NCBI GenBank assembly: GCA_021029095.1
Contig: JAJOHG010000311.1
Location: forward strand, 1 to 30,159
Source of the DNA: Phellopilus nigrolimitatus
Taxonomy: Eukaryota > Basidiomycota > Agaricomycetes > Hymenochaetales > Hymenochaetaceae
DNA length: 30,159 bases
Reading direction: 5' to 3'
Both the position numbers and the translations under genes were made by a program. Shown here piece by piece: positions 19,622 through 30,159 of this stretch; position 1 is the first letter of the stretch, and every line of letters starts with the position of its first letter. The notes beneath the pieces were generated by a model. The model was not told the DNA's origin. It saw nothing but the letters and a program-made list of their open reading frames with translations, and did no database searches.

Positions 19622-20347
19622 ATGGACAACGAACCTCCTGCCTATAGGCAAGTTGTGAGGGCGGATGCCGCCGACGAGACAAGCACGCTCAGCGACATGC
19701 TCGACTATCCGGAATTCAGCTCCAACGCACTAACGTATCTGTCCCGCGAGATCTCTCAAAGCAACGACGTCGACGAAAAGTTGGCCCTCCGCGGTCTCAT
19801 GGAAGAAACTCTCAAAATCATGCAGGCTCTCCAGCGTAGTGAACTCATCCACGCGGTGCACGACGACGAAGTGGAAATAATGAAGAAACGTCTGGAGGAG
19901 CTCCATCTGCAGGTGGCAGAGAAGGAAGGCAGGATCCGTGCACTGGAGGAGCAGAATGAGGCGTTGAAAAAGGAGTGAGTGTTGAATGACATCTTTATCC
20001 TCGAAATCTACATGTTTTGTTAATGCTGAGCAGGCAGGACCTGCTACCTATGCGACTGTACAACACATACATGCGCCACTCTCACTTCAGCCCGCTTCGC
20101 TTTCCGCCGTGGGTGACTTCCGAACAAGCGGATGACATGCCCAAAGATGTCGCTGACCTGCGGGAGGTCACTGGTGCGTGCTTTGATTACCTGTGTTTAG
20201 ATAAATCTCCTCCTTACGCCATGCTCTCTTGGGATAGCGGCGAAGTGCGTCATGATGGAAAAAGTTCTCCGCCTCCCGCACATTAAGAAAGCCTCGTTCC
20301 AGCAGCGTCGGCAGCGCATTTCAGAGTACCTTGGTGTCCCTCTTTGA
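19622..20347 (+). CDS. Mug135_C-like coiled-coil protein, copy 1
   Basis: Exons 19622-19974, 20034-20173 and 20238-20347 give 200 aa (phases 2 and 1). The N terminus is acidic. Residues about 50-117 form a coiled coil (EEVEIM-type heptads, ELHLQVAEKEGRIRALEEQ). The C terminus (about 118-200) carries LLPMRLYNTYMRHSHFSPLR, then DMPKDVADLREVTG, and ends RRQRISEYLGVP. This matches the Mug135-like C-terminal domain (PF08593), common in Agaricomycetes and named after a fission-yeast gene upregulated in meiosis; its biochemical role is not known. The next gene has the same three-exon structure, phases and domain order, so the two are tandem duplicates. The coiled coil suggests oligomers. Confidence 0.85.
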
Positions 20348-20975
20348 TATCTCTTGAGGTCCACACTTTCTTTCTCGAACAAGATGGCATGTACGTAATA
20401 ACGTATTTCTTTGTATTTTATAATCCAAGCTGCATTTCCATAGTCCTTTTGGTCGCGCCGAGTTTCAAAGGACTCGCACAAAATGACTTTGGGAGGCAAA
20501 CACTTACGTAAAGCACAATGTGGCTGGTAAATAAGTGATACACTGCCATGTAATGAATTAGCGTTTGAAATTACAAGCTTATCAGCAGACCTCTTCTAAA
20601 TAACGCAATACTGATCAGATGGTTTACTTCGGCGAAGAAAAGAAGAGGTTAATATCAATGGTCGTGAGTACATCTAATATTCTAGATACTCCTACTTCAG
20701 AAGTCCACGCTGTATCGGCTAGGTTTAACGAAATGAGCGCAGGTCCGATCTAAAGGATCATAAAAGCCATTGCCTCAAGATAGCGCTCATAAGAGCTTCT
20801 ACAAGTCCTGGCAACAACGATTTTTATTGGGCCCAGGAAGTCACAGAACTTACATAATACGTAGAAGCCTTACCCAGTGGCACAAGCTCTCCTTTACTCT
20901 TTAACATTTTTCGGTCTGAAAATATACACTTCTCGCCCTCCAGTTTCTTCACGCATCAGACTTCTAGCCAAAAGA
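20348..20975. other. intergenic between tandem Mug135_C-like genes
   Basis: 628 bp, AT-richer than its neighbours. It holds the 3' UTR of copy 1 and the promoter of copy 2. No remnant of a third copy and no clear TATA box were found. An in-frame ATG at 20877 upstream of copy 2 is regarded as leader. Confidence 0.4.
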
Positions 20976-21703
20976 ATGGACGAACCTCAGATCCCGCCTC
21001 CCACTCCTGAGCAAATTAAGATTGCTCAAATGAGACAGTCTCTCCTCGACGGCACCTTCCAGTTGTCCAGCCTCGATGAAGATGCCGATGACGACTACTC
21101 CTCCTGGTCACAAAAGGTGGAAAAGCATTCCAAGGGATTTCTCACTGAGATGATGAAGATGGTACCCCCGTTTAGGTCGAACAACGAGCAGCCTGTGGCA
21201 GATGACGCCAGAATCCAGGCGCTGCAGCTCCGTATGGACGAGATGGAGAAGCGGGCGAAGGAAGTCGACCGTGAGCTGGAGGAGCGAAAGGAGTGAGTGT
21301 AGAACACACTGCATGACGTCCAGTCTATTTACTTATTATTTCCACCCGTCTTTTCGGATGATGAACAGACTGGAGCCGATGAGGCTGTATAATGCCCGCG
21401 TCTTCGACGTCGATGCGCTTCGATTCCCGCAGCGTTTGACGCCAGAGCAAATGGCCGGCATGCCCAAGAATCTCAAGGAACTGCGTGCGCTCACAGGTGC
21501 GTACTTCGGTTCTGTTTCTTTATGATGTTTTCCTTAAACCGTTCAACGACTTTTTTTACTTTCCTCAAACAGCGGAGCGATGCGATTTCGTAGAGGAGGC
21601 TCTTGGCCTCTCGATTCTTGCGAATGTCTCAGTTGAGCAGCGTCACAAGGGCATCGAAGAATACCTGGGCGTCTTTGAAATTCCCCGCACCACGTCTGCT
21701 TGA
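20976..21703 (+). CDS. Mug135_C-like coiled-coil protein, copy 2
   Basis: Exons 20976-21292, 21369-21496 and 21573-21703 give 191 aa, with the same intron phases (2, 1) as the gene upstream. It starts MDEPQIPPPTPEQIKIAQMR. An acidic stretch (LDEDADDDYSSW) precedes a coiled coil (about 75-106, LRMDEMEKRAKEVDRELEER). The C-terminal domain runs from EPMRLYNARVFDVDALRFP through MPKNLKELRALTAERC to GIEEYLGVFEIP. Both introns sit at points matching copy 1 (AAGGA|GTGAGTG and CTRACWG|GTGCGT). The two proteins are well diverged outside motif positions, so the duplication is old. The start at 20976 is preferred over an in-frame ATG at 20877 because the extra residues match nothing in copy 1. Confidence 0.85.
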
Positions 21704-22011
21704 AAACTCGCAGAAATATGTAGAAAGGAGTCGACACTACACTGTTCTACTTGTATTAGTTTTTATGGATTTATGGATGGAAAATCGTTTGCCAGCCAAT
21801 AAATCCTTTGTTTCGCGTCTCAAATTGATGTTCTACTTCCGTGTTTTCTCAATAACTAAGACCGTTCAGAATAGGCTCATGTAACGGGAGAGCTATTTGT
21901 TGTCAACGATCCCCCCACCTCCTTCGGCAAAATGGTACAATGATGAATAAGTGCCTTTTCGTCAGGAAGGGAAACTTGAAAATGGCCGTGGGCACAGTTA
22001 ATATTCCAGAT
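21704..22011. other. convergent 3' intergenic region
   Basis: 308 bp between the convergent ends of Mug135_C-like copy 2 and the F-box gene. AT-rich with no gene; it presumably contains both polyadenylation regions. Confidence 0.4.
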
Positions 22012-23535
22012 TTAATTTACTTCAGAAACCATTTCTGAATCATTTAGATCAATCGGCATGGACGCAGGTCCGATCTCGAGGTACGAAACACCCATTTCTT
22101 CGATTATGCGCAGCTGTGTGGGTGAGAGTTCTCCGCAGCCGTTTACGTATACTTGTATAAGCGGGCGAGCATTGTCGCCGTCGTTAGCTGCTGCGCGCTC
22201 ATTGTCCCTCAGTAGGAGCACAAGCTCCTCGATGTCAAACGCGTAGCAGGTGAGTAGCACGAGCGTCTTCAGCTTTTGGAACGGCAGCTCACGAATGATC
22301 GTCTCGTCGAGCAGGCAGTCCTCGAGCCACAGCTGTTCAAGCTCGGGCACGAACGCGAGGCATGGCACTAGTGCGGAGTAAAAGCAGTCGAAGTCCTCGA
22401 GTATGAGACTCACGAGTGGCGGTTGGTTGCGTTCGAGGAAGTGCGCGAGGTGGTCCCACCGATCGCCATGCTCCGTGTTGGGCGCGCGCCCGGAGAGCGA
22501 GAGCTCTTGCAGCTCGGGTGTGGTGAGCACGTCGAGCAGCGGACCGGTGTCGACCCAGTCTGCCCACGAGAGCGAAATCGACTTGACATGCGCAAGAGTG
22601 ACTTCCGGTAGCGTAACGCCGTTCTCGAGATCGACATGCACATCACAGTGGATGAGCAAAGGAAAGGCGGACAACGCGCGTGCTATATCATGTGTCGTGA
22701 GTTCTGTGTAGCCGTTGCGGTCCGTGAGGACGAGCACGGTGAGCGAGGACGCCCAGCAGAGGTACGGCTCGAGCACGAAGGGGCCGTTTGCGACGCGAGA
22801 AGCGCGGATGGTGATCGAGGGCTCGGGTACTATGCTCGAGGAGGGCTCGGACTTTGAATTATCTGGTTGTATATAGGAACCTGGTCCAGAGGCGGGTAAG
22901 ACGTTCGGCGGAGTCGTAGGTTCAGCAGCAGCGTACGCAGACCAAAAGTACCATTCCTTTCTGGACGGAAGAGACTTGGTGCTGGACGCCTGGAGATGCG
23001 TCGCGGTGAATGATTCCTTGATGAGGCGCGTAGGGCGATGCCGGCGCGCGGTGCGCACGATCTCCTCGAAGAGAGCATCCAAGGGGTTGTAATACATCCA
23101 ATTATCGCTGAAGTCGATGTCGATGAAGACGGGGAGTGTACCCGAACGCTCGAGGTAGCGCGTCATGAGTTCGAGCGCAGGAGGGAGTGCGCGCTGGGTC
23201 ACAACGACTTTCGCGTACGTCCATAGGCACGGAGATGCGAGCGCGACGGTGCGCCAGTGGTGGCAGACGTGGCTGAGTGTTAGAGAAAAGCGCGGATCGG
23301 AGTACGTTTGGTCTGACTCAGTGGGTACGCACCAGAAGAAGATCTCAGACAAGACTTCCGGAGGTAGAGAATTCGTAAGTTCCCCCAGGGTGCGTCGGGG
23401 CCGAGGAGTTAGGGTTTGTGAGGTCGACAGAGGCTGCGGCGTCTTGGATTGCTCACCCGCATCATCGGAGACATGGAGACCGGAAAGATCAAGTTCCAAC
23501 TGATTCTCACTGCTTAAACGCTGCAATTTTTTCAT
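22012..23535 (-). CDS. F-box protein with leucine-rich C-terminal region
   Basis: Intronless 507-aa protein. After a Ser/Thr-rich N terminus comes an F-box (about 56-106): SLPPEVLSEIFFWC, then LTLSHVCHHWRTVALASP and LWTYAKV. This is the pattern of the Agaricomycete F-box family, which binds Skp1 in SCF ubiquitin ligases. The C-terminal half contains spaced leucine-rich segments (SSLTVLVLTDR, LKSISLSW-like, LQELSLSGRAP, VSLILEDFDCF, LEQLWLEDCLL, LKTLVLLTCY) consistent with LRR-type substrate recognition. The substrate is unknown. The family is large and fast-evolving, so the gene may be species-variable. It is divergent from CDC42, with about 1.05 kb between the starts. Confidence 0.9.
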   Translation of the reverse strand: MKKLQRLSSENQLELDLSGLHVSDDAGEQSKTPQPLSTSQTLTPRPRRTLGELTNSLPPEVLSEIFFWCVPTESDQTYSDPRFSLTLSHVCHHWRTVALASPCLWTYAKVVVTQRALPPALELMTRYLERSGTLPVFIDIDFSDNWMYYNPLDALFEEIVRTARRHRPTRLIKESFTATHLQASSTKSLPSRKEWYFWSAYAAAEPTTPPNVLPASGPGSYIQPDNSKSEPSSSIVPEPSITIRASRVANGPFVLEPYLCWASSLTVLVLTDRNGYTELTTHDIARALSAFPLLIHCDVHVDLENGVTLPEVTLAHVKSISLSWADWVDTGPLLDVLTTPELQELSLSGRAPNTEHGDRWDHLAHFLERNQPPLVSLILEDFDCFYSALVPCLAFVPELEQLWLEDCLLDETIIRELPFQKLKTLVLLTCYAFDIEELVLLLRDNERAAANDGDNARPLIQVYVNGCGELSPTQLRIIEEMGVSYLEIGPASMPIDLNDSEMVSEVN

Positions 23536-24584
23536 ACACTTGTAGGAGTTGATTTATAAATGAGAGGATCTACGCTGAAGATTGAGATAAGTTGGTCTGA
23601 GAGTGTCATGAGCAAAAGCCGAAAAAAAGAAAGAAAGAAAAGCAGGGACTCACTAAAGGAATGACTGTCAGTTGGGGGGACGATTGAAGAGAAAGAGGAG
23701 CAAAAGGAGCATAGACTCCATGAAGTTGTACAAGGAATATACGTTATGTTTGACTAGCAAACTTGCGCTGTATATGAAATGTCAATACATTCCCTTTGCG
23801 TTCCAACCGATTTGTAAGATTGCTTCGTGAATAAATATTAAAATTATAAATAATTGTTAGCAAAGTCACTGAAAAGGCCGAGAAGCAGAGGTGCTTTGCT
23901 TCTTCATAGCGGAATGTCAGGATAGAAAATTTCTGAGGGACTTGAAGTTTTTGTGAACAAGTCACGGGTCTTAGGTAAGAAGTCGGAGCGCGAAAGAAAG
24001 GCCAAACGTAGGTGAGAAACTGGTGGCAACAGCTCTTACCCGACCGACCTCGAGGCACACCCATCCCGTACGTCCAGCTCAGCTTATTTGTTCTATCGCT
24101 CATCGTCTTGGCCATCTTCGTTTCGGTGAGTTTTCCTTTTCTCTCCTTCTTTGTCTTTCTTTCCTTCTTTGCTTGTCGCCCGCGGCGGTGAGCAGCCCCC
24201 GCAAAGCAGCCGTTCGATTTCAGTCACTTGACTCGTCACGGAAGGTCCAGGGGTCTGGGCTCGACTCGGGGTGTTTGGCACGTTCTGGATGTCCGTTCGC
24301 GTCGCGGGAGACGGATGGGCAACGCTGGCTGGCAGGAGTGTATGCTGTCGACGATGGCGGCGACGGGGAGATGGGTCTGGGAATGATGGGCTCGACGACG
24401 GCGTACGGCCGGCTCGTTGTCATGCGCGGCAACCCGACTGCTGCACAGAGGCCCATCTTAAATCGACGGCTGATCGGCAATGTTTTTTTCTTCTTTCTCT
24501 TTTTGTCGGAATGCTGGTTTGTATGGGCTGACCGTCCCTGTACGTGCAGACCCCCCTTCTCGTAATTCGTCATAGCTTCGAGGG
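23536..24584. promoter_or_regulatory. divergent region between F-box gene and CDC42
   Basis: 1.05 kb. It holds an AAAG/AAAGA-rich tract (23619-23641) near the F-box start and a long pyrimidine tract (about 24128-24174, CTTTTCTCTCCTTCTTTGTC and on) on the CDC42 side, as often seen near start sites of highly expressed fungal genes. A 180-codon open frame (24023-24565) ends 19 bp before the CDC42 ATG. It lacks conserved features and is more likely leader or untranscribed DNA. Confidence 0.4.
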
Positions 24585-25400
<816 letters not shown>

Positions 25401-26133
25401 CCTCCTTGCCCGCCTTGCTTGTACGCCTCCGATAATGACTTTCACCACCCGTTCACGACCGGCATCGACGTTATCTTTTATTCCATATACCTCTTCACCG
25501 CCCCCACCGTCCCCACCCCCGTCCCCACCCCCATCATCATTCCATTTCTTCTATCTCTGTCTTTCGCTTGCTCGTACATTACTATGCCCTTTTTTCCTTG
25601 GTCTGCGGTCTGCGGCGCGCAGCGGGTGTTCTGTAGTCGTAGGTCGTGTCGCGCGCGGCTGGGGCTGGGGCCGGGGTAGGTTGTCGCCCGGGGCGCGCCC
25701 TCCCCGGACACGGGGCACGGGCATTAGCATGGCCTTGAAATGAACGAGCTTGAGTACTGGCGTCTCGGCCCGCGCGTCCGTCCACCGTTTTCTGTAATAC
25801 TTGACTTGACTGGAGGAAATTTGCTTTCATAAATTTCTATATTTCTTTTTCTTTTCTCTCTTTTCTCTGTTTTGTTTGATTGTTTGATTGCTTGGTTTGA
25901 GATGACGTTACGAGGGAAGCCGAGAAGAGAATCGGATAGAAGCGTTTCGTCTGGAAATGCATTGCGTCGTTGAGTCATCGGTGCTTATGTAAGCGCCTTG
26001 GGAAGGAAGAGAATGAGAAGGAAAATGATGAGAAGAGAAACAGAAGTGAGTAAGGCCAAGACTGCTATCTATACACACCGAAATCTACATTTATACACAC
26101 AAGGGAAAGAGATATAAGAAAGGTAGAGTTTTT
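25401..26133. other. convergent 3' region with C-rich and T-rich low complexity
   Basis: 733 bp between the convergent ends of CDC42 and the DUF202 gene. It contains a CCCCACC(CCG)T-type tandem stretch at about 25498-25533, a GGGGCTGGGGCCGGGG G-rich patch near 25660-25676 and a T-rich block (about 25838-25892). No gene is supported. Confidence 0.5.
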
Positions 26134-26882
26134 TCATGTGGCAGCGACGGCGATGAGCAGGCCACAGAGGACGAGAACGAGGGCGCCGAGGGCGAACGCG
26201 ATGGCCCACACCGCGAGCCCTGCGGGAGGGAACTTGCCGTCCAGGAGGGCGCTCTGCGTGCGGAAATAGCGGAGGACACCTATTGTGTGGGGTTTTAGTT
26301 GATTGGTCTTTGAGTAAACGGCAGGTAATGGATACAGTGAATAAGGATGCACACCGATTGAGAGGACGAACAGCCCGAGGACGATGATCGCTGGGCCCAG
26401 CCCTTGACCCATGCGCTGGAGCAGGAGCGGGATGCGCGTTGGCGTTAGGGCGAGCAGCTGCACGAGGGCTGGTCAAAGACAATTTTGGTAAACGCGTCTG
26501 TCTCCAAAACAACAGGGGGAAGCAGACACGCACTGACGCCTGCGCCCGCGAGCCCAAGCGAGGTGCGCACGTACGCGAGGAAGGTGCGCTCGGACGCGAG
26601 GTGGTCGCGCGCGACGCTGCCGTTGTTCTCGAGCACAAGGCGCAGGTACCGCCGTCGCCGCCGCTGCCGCTGGGGCGGCGGGCTCGCGCGCGAGCTCGGC
26701 TCTGTGTCCGTCTGCGGGCCCACAGTGCCGGAGTCGATGCTGGGCGGGGGCGTGGACGGGCCTGCGCGCCACTCTGGATCGGGGTCGCGCTCGTCGTGCT
26801 CACCCGCGCTCGTCGTGAGCGAGCTGGCCAGCTCCGCCATGGACGTCGAACAGGAAGGTGCCGTCATTTTCGACTTGGGCAT
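26134..26882 (-). CDS. DUF202 (YidH-like) membrane protein
   Basis: Three exons on the minus strand, 26882-26534, 26468-26355 and 26279-26134, give 202 aa (both introns phase 1). A disordered N terminus of about 80 residues rich in Ser, Pro and Arg (PPPQRQRRRRRYLRLVLEN) precedes the DUF202 core: ARDHLASERTFLAYVRTSLG, then three membrane segments near GLAGAGVTLVQLLAL, LGPAIIVLGLFVLSIGVLRY and GLAVWAIAFALGALVLVLCG. The RxFLAxxRTxL motif is also found in Vtc1-type proteins, but no VTC SPX or polymerase domain is present. Function is unknown, probably in an internal membrane. The first ATG (26882) is used; MAELASSL at residue 15 is an alternative start. Divergent from the complex I gene, with 438 bp between. 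Confidence 0.88.
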
Positions 26883-27320
26883 CGTCGCGCACCGTCGTCG
26901 TCGACAGAAAAGATTTCGGGAAGTGAGACCCGCCTTCGAGTTTCTTGTTCACCGGGGTTTGAAGATAGCTGGCGATTGGATAAGCATCGCTCCTTACGTA
27001 CTGAGAGCGAGAAGTACGAGGATGGCCTCTCAACGTTGAGATGCCGGCGTTTGCAAGACGTTTAGGCGACGCAGAAAAAACAAATTGTATCGAGTATGAG
27101 ATGGAACATAATCAAAGGTATGACGGCGAACGCGATGGTGTATTGCAAGTGTAGCTGATGTAAGCCAATTGCGCAATGGACTCGTGGGAACAATTATAGT
27201 GACTAAAATACTAGTCACAGCTAGTTATACTACTTTATATGGAAGGCGTGAGCGGGCCAATCCAAAGGAGCCGGTTTCTCCACCCGTTTCGTTCTTCACC
27301 ACTCCTTGACATCCTCCATC
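26883..27320. promoter_or_regulatory. divergent promoter region, DUF202 gene and complex I gene
   Basis: 438 bp between the two start codons. It is AT-rich in the right half (27150-27260, with TAAAATACTAGTCACAGCTAG). No clear TATA box can be assigned to either gene. Confidence 0.4.
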
Positions 27321-29103
27321 ATGCTCAGTCGCGCAGGTCTGTGTACTCGAATTTCGAAGGAAAGACGGAAGACAGACGTTGACTTGTTCTTGTTCTGGTG
27401 TTTTTAGCGGTGTCGCGGCAGGTTCGAGCGAAGCTTGGGCGGTCGCTCGCAACTGTCGCCGACACCCCAGTCCGAAGATATGGAGGCTTGAAGGACCAGG
27501 ACAGAATATTTCAGAATGCGTATTGTCGGCACGATCATGGTCTTAAAGGTGCCCAGGTGCGTGGTCTCCATCTGGCAGAGCGGGACTGCAAGAACTGACA
27601 ATTGCGGGGGGCAGACCCGCGGAGATTGGCACCGCACGAAAGACATCCTGCTCAAGGGCGACTCCTGGATCATCCAGCAGATCAAAGACTCCGGTCTGCG
27701 TGGGCGCGGCGGCGCAGGCTTCCCCTCCGGACTCAAGTGGAGCTTCATGAACAAGCCCGGGTGGGAGAAGGACCCGCGCCCGCGCTACCTCGTCGTCAAC
27801 GCCGACGAGGGCGAGCCCGGCACGTGCAAGGACCGCGAGATCCTGCGCGGCGACCCGCACAAGCTCGTCGAGGGCTGCCTCGTCGCGGGGCGCGCGATGA
27901 ATGCCACCGCCGCGTACATCTACATCCGCGGCGAGTTCTTCCAGGAGGCGTCCCACGTGCAGCAGGCCATCGACGAGGCGTACCGCGCGGGGCTCATCGG
28001 CAAAAACGCATGCGGCACTGGGTACGGCTTCGACGTGTACCTCCACCGCGGCGCGGGCGCGTACATCTGCGGCGAGGAGACGGCGCTCATCGAGAGTCTC
28101 GAGGGCAAGCAGGGCAAGCCGCGCCTCAAGCCGCCGTTCCCCGCGGACGTCGGCCTCTTCGGCTGCCCGACGACCGTCGCGAACGTCGAAACTGTCTCCG
28201 TCGCACCGACGATCTGCCGCCGTGGCGCGAGCTGGTTCGCGTCGTTCGGCCGCGAGCGCAACCAGGGCACGAAGCTCTTCTGCATCTCCGGCCACGTCAA
28301 CCACCCGTGCGTCGTCGAAGAGGAGATGAGCATCCCGCTGAAGGAGCTCGTCGAGCGCCATTGCGGCGGCGTGCGCGGCGGGTGGGATAACCTCCTCGGC
28401 ATCGTCCCCGGCGGCAGCTCGGTCCCGATTCTGCCTATCAACAAATGTGCAGAGGTTCTGTGAGTGCCGTTTTCTTTCAGAAACGATAATGGCTCTGACG
28501 CTGTGTGCAGAATGGACTTTGATTCGCTGAAGGACGCTCAGTCCGGTCTCGGCACCGGCGCCGTCATCGTTATGGACAAGTCGACCGACCTTGTCGCCGC
28601 TATCGCGCGGTTCGCTCACGTACGCTTCGATTTATTTTTACGTTGGTCTGAGAAACTAATTGCTGGGCGACGCGCACAGTTCTACAAGCACGAGTCGTGC
28701 GGACAGTGCACGCCGTGCCGCGAGGGCACGACATGGATGATGAACATGATGGACCGCTTCGTCGAGGGCCGCGGGCACCGCCGCGAGATCGACATGCTCC
28801 TCGAGCTTTCGTACGTCCTGCGCACCCCTTATTCTCGTCCCCAGACATTGCTTATCCGAGACTCTTACCACACACAGAAAACAAATCGAGGGCCGCACGA
28901 TCTGCGCGCTGGGCGACGCGGCGGCGTGGCCGATCCAGGGGCTCATGCGCCACTTCCGGCCGGAGGTCGAGGCGCGCATCGACGCGTTCCGCGCGCGGGA
29001 GGGCCCCGTGCTGTTCGGCGGGCGGATGGTCGGCGAGGCGGACCCCGATCTCGCGCTGCCGGACAACCTGGGCGCGAACCTGGTGGAGGAGCCCCGGACG
29101 TAG
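27321..29103 (+). CDS. NDUFV1: NADH:ubiquinone oxidoreductase 51-kDa flavoprotein 1
   Basis: Complex I subunit of the mitochondrial matrix arm that oxidises NADH with FMN and cluster N3. Exons 27321-27336, 27408-27556, 27615-28459, 28511-28619, 28680-28810 and 28878-29103 give 491 aa. The N terminus [20 protein letters not shown] is Arg-rich and acid-free, a mitochondrial presequence. Marks: [13 protein letters not shown], then [14 protein letters not shown] (about 84-97) and [15 protein letters not shown] (about 117) for FMN/NADH, and [19 protein letters not shown] (about 202). The N3 ligands are C380, C383 and C386 in ESCGQCTPC plus C426 in [10 protein letters not shown]. Exon 1 is only 16 nt. 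Introns are 50-71 bp, all GT-AG. The gene looks intact. The long open frame antisense to it reflects strong GC codon bias. Confidence 0.96.
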
Positions 29104-30159
29104 CGTAGATGTACCTAGACAAAGTTTATAAACTTTTTCTTTTCCCTCCTGTTTCGTTTTCTCTGCCGAGGTGTGCACTGTGGATCAGCGGATAGCACGG
29201 GATTACCGCCGGCCATGTCCGAAATGAATAAGTCCAAGCTCTAAATAAGGATACGACTTCTGCAAGCAAAGATGATGTCTCTGGAATATTTATTCCCCAA
29301 GCAAACCGTAGAAATTCAGCAAAAATTATTTTGTGCGCCGACCTGGCGCAAAATAGCAAGATACATGATTGGAAAAAGAGGATAGATTGTACCAGACGAA
29401 CGGCATGGGAGGCAGATACAGCGACGAGACACAAAAGATCTATGCTGAGGCAAAGCAGACGTGGGTAAGAACCGAAACGCGAGATCGAAGTAAAACGCCG
29501 CTGCGGCGAGTGTCAGAATCGCGAAGATACTACAGTCATACGAGGAAGGGCTTACATATCCCTACTTCCTCTGGAACTCGCACTTGAAACCCTTTCTTTT
29601 ACATCGCTCACAGAAAGAATCGAGTTCGCTAGCAACGGCGCACTGCATATAAAAGTTTTAAGCATTCTGATTTCTTGCATCAAATGAAAGTTGCTTACTC
29701 TCACGTGCGAATGTTTACAGCTAAGGCATGGGTTGCGGTTTGTGCCTTTTTCGGCTTACAAGGCTGCTGCTCGATAGGGCTCGGGGGCTCAACGGTGACG
29801 GAGGAAACTCCTAGGCTAAAGTTCTCGTGCGGTGAGCGCCGCTGGTATGCAAAGGATCGTGCACGATGTCCCTCCTCCACACCAAGAGTGGCGGAAACGC
29901 TCGCGAGGCTGTGGTGGTGGGCAAATTTTAGAGAAATGCGAAGGGTCGTCTGGGATAGGCGATGATGGAAGGCTTGGACGATGTTGATTGATAGCCAAGT
30001 TCTGTGCATATGTGGGTGAGAAGCAGGTTAGAAGCGGGTCGTTCAATAGAAAAGATATAAATCCACCAGATCAGAAGTCTGTGTTGTCGGGGGTCATATA
30101 CTGATGTCCCCAAAGGATAAGTACGGGCGGCGACCGGGAGCCTGAAATTGAGCGTTCGT
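29104..30159. other. right-end intergenic region, no supported gene
   Basis: 1.06 kb after the complex I gene. It has moderate GC content and several open frames of 60-102 codons on both strands without conserved motifs or convincing splice structure. A minus-strand frame at 29701-30009, preceded by an AT-rich GATTTATATC, could be the start of something leftward, but nothing in it is recognisable. Confidence 0.4.

Noticed and set aside
24023..24565. 180-codon open frame upstream of CDC42
   Set aside because: Composition changes abruptly, there is no domain, and it overlaps a pyrimidine tract expected of a promoter or leader.
27543..28619. 358-codon open frame antisense to the complex I gene
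   Set aside because: It mirrors a highly GC3-biased conserved exon. Its Ala/Arg/Asp-rich translation resembles no family, and the sense strand is unmistakable.
29170..29240. tRNA-like stretch near GATCAGCGGATAGCACGGGATTACC
   Set aside because: No matching B box (GGTTCGANNC) and no foldable acceptor stem.
29701..30009. 102-codon minus-strand open frame at the right edge
   Set aside because: AT-rich upstream signal only; the translation has no recognisable motif and no consistent splice model.

Overview
The window looks like nuclear DNA of a basidiomycete fungus, most likely an Agaricomycete. The genes carry many short introns (mostly 49-76 bp) with GTRNGT donors and CTNA-type branch sites. 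Coding parts are GC-rich. The proteins include families typical of that group: an ADP1-type ABCG transporter, Mug135_C-like coiled-coil proteins, a large F-box protein and paired MYND-finger proteins. No tRNA, rRNA, CRISPR array or bacterial-type operon was seen. Exon borders below were worked out by hand from splice signals, reading-frame continuity and family conservation.

Left third (1-7 kb): the 5' end of an adenylate kinase gene leaves the left edge on the minus strand and shows an apparent 1-bp frameshift before its P-loop. After about 2 kb with no supported gene comes EMC4 (minus, five exons). It is divergent from a ten-exon ABCG transporter across 280 bp.

Middle (7.3-17 kb): a putative cyclase/kynurenine-formamidase-like gene (PF04199 type) is split in its first exon by about 2.0 kb of foreign DNA, flanked by a 5-bp GCTTC direct repeat. 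The insert has no transposase but holds four hairpins, a tandem duplication of about 190 bp and a decayed antisense piece of another coding sequence. The interrupted gene has also lost a splice acceptor, so I call it a pseudogene. Two divergent MYND zinc-finger paralogs follow (705 and 703 aa). They share exon architecture exactly, but two of three introns in one copy use GC donors where the other uses GT.

Right half (17.8-30 kb): an acidic, serine-rich protein with an IQ-like motif, a tandem pair of small Mug135_C-type paralogs, an intronless F-box protein, CDC42, a DUF202 membrane protein and the 51-kDa FMN/NADH-binding subunit of complex I. The last 1.06 kb has no supported gene.

The genes do not form a pathway or cluster. 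They mix conserved housekeeping functions (energy metabolism, ER membrane complex, polarity GTPase) with expanded lineage-type families. The most unusual content is the split cyclase gene with its hairpin-rich insert, and the GC-AG introns gathered in the cyclase and MYND2 genes.
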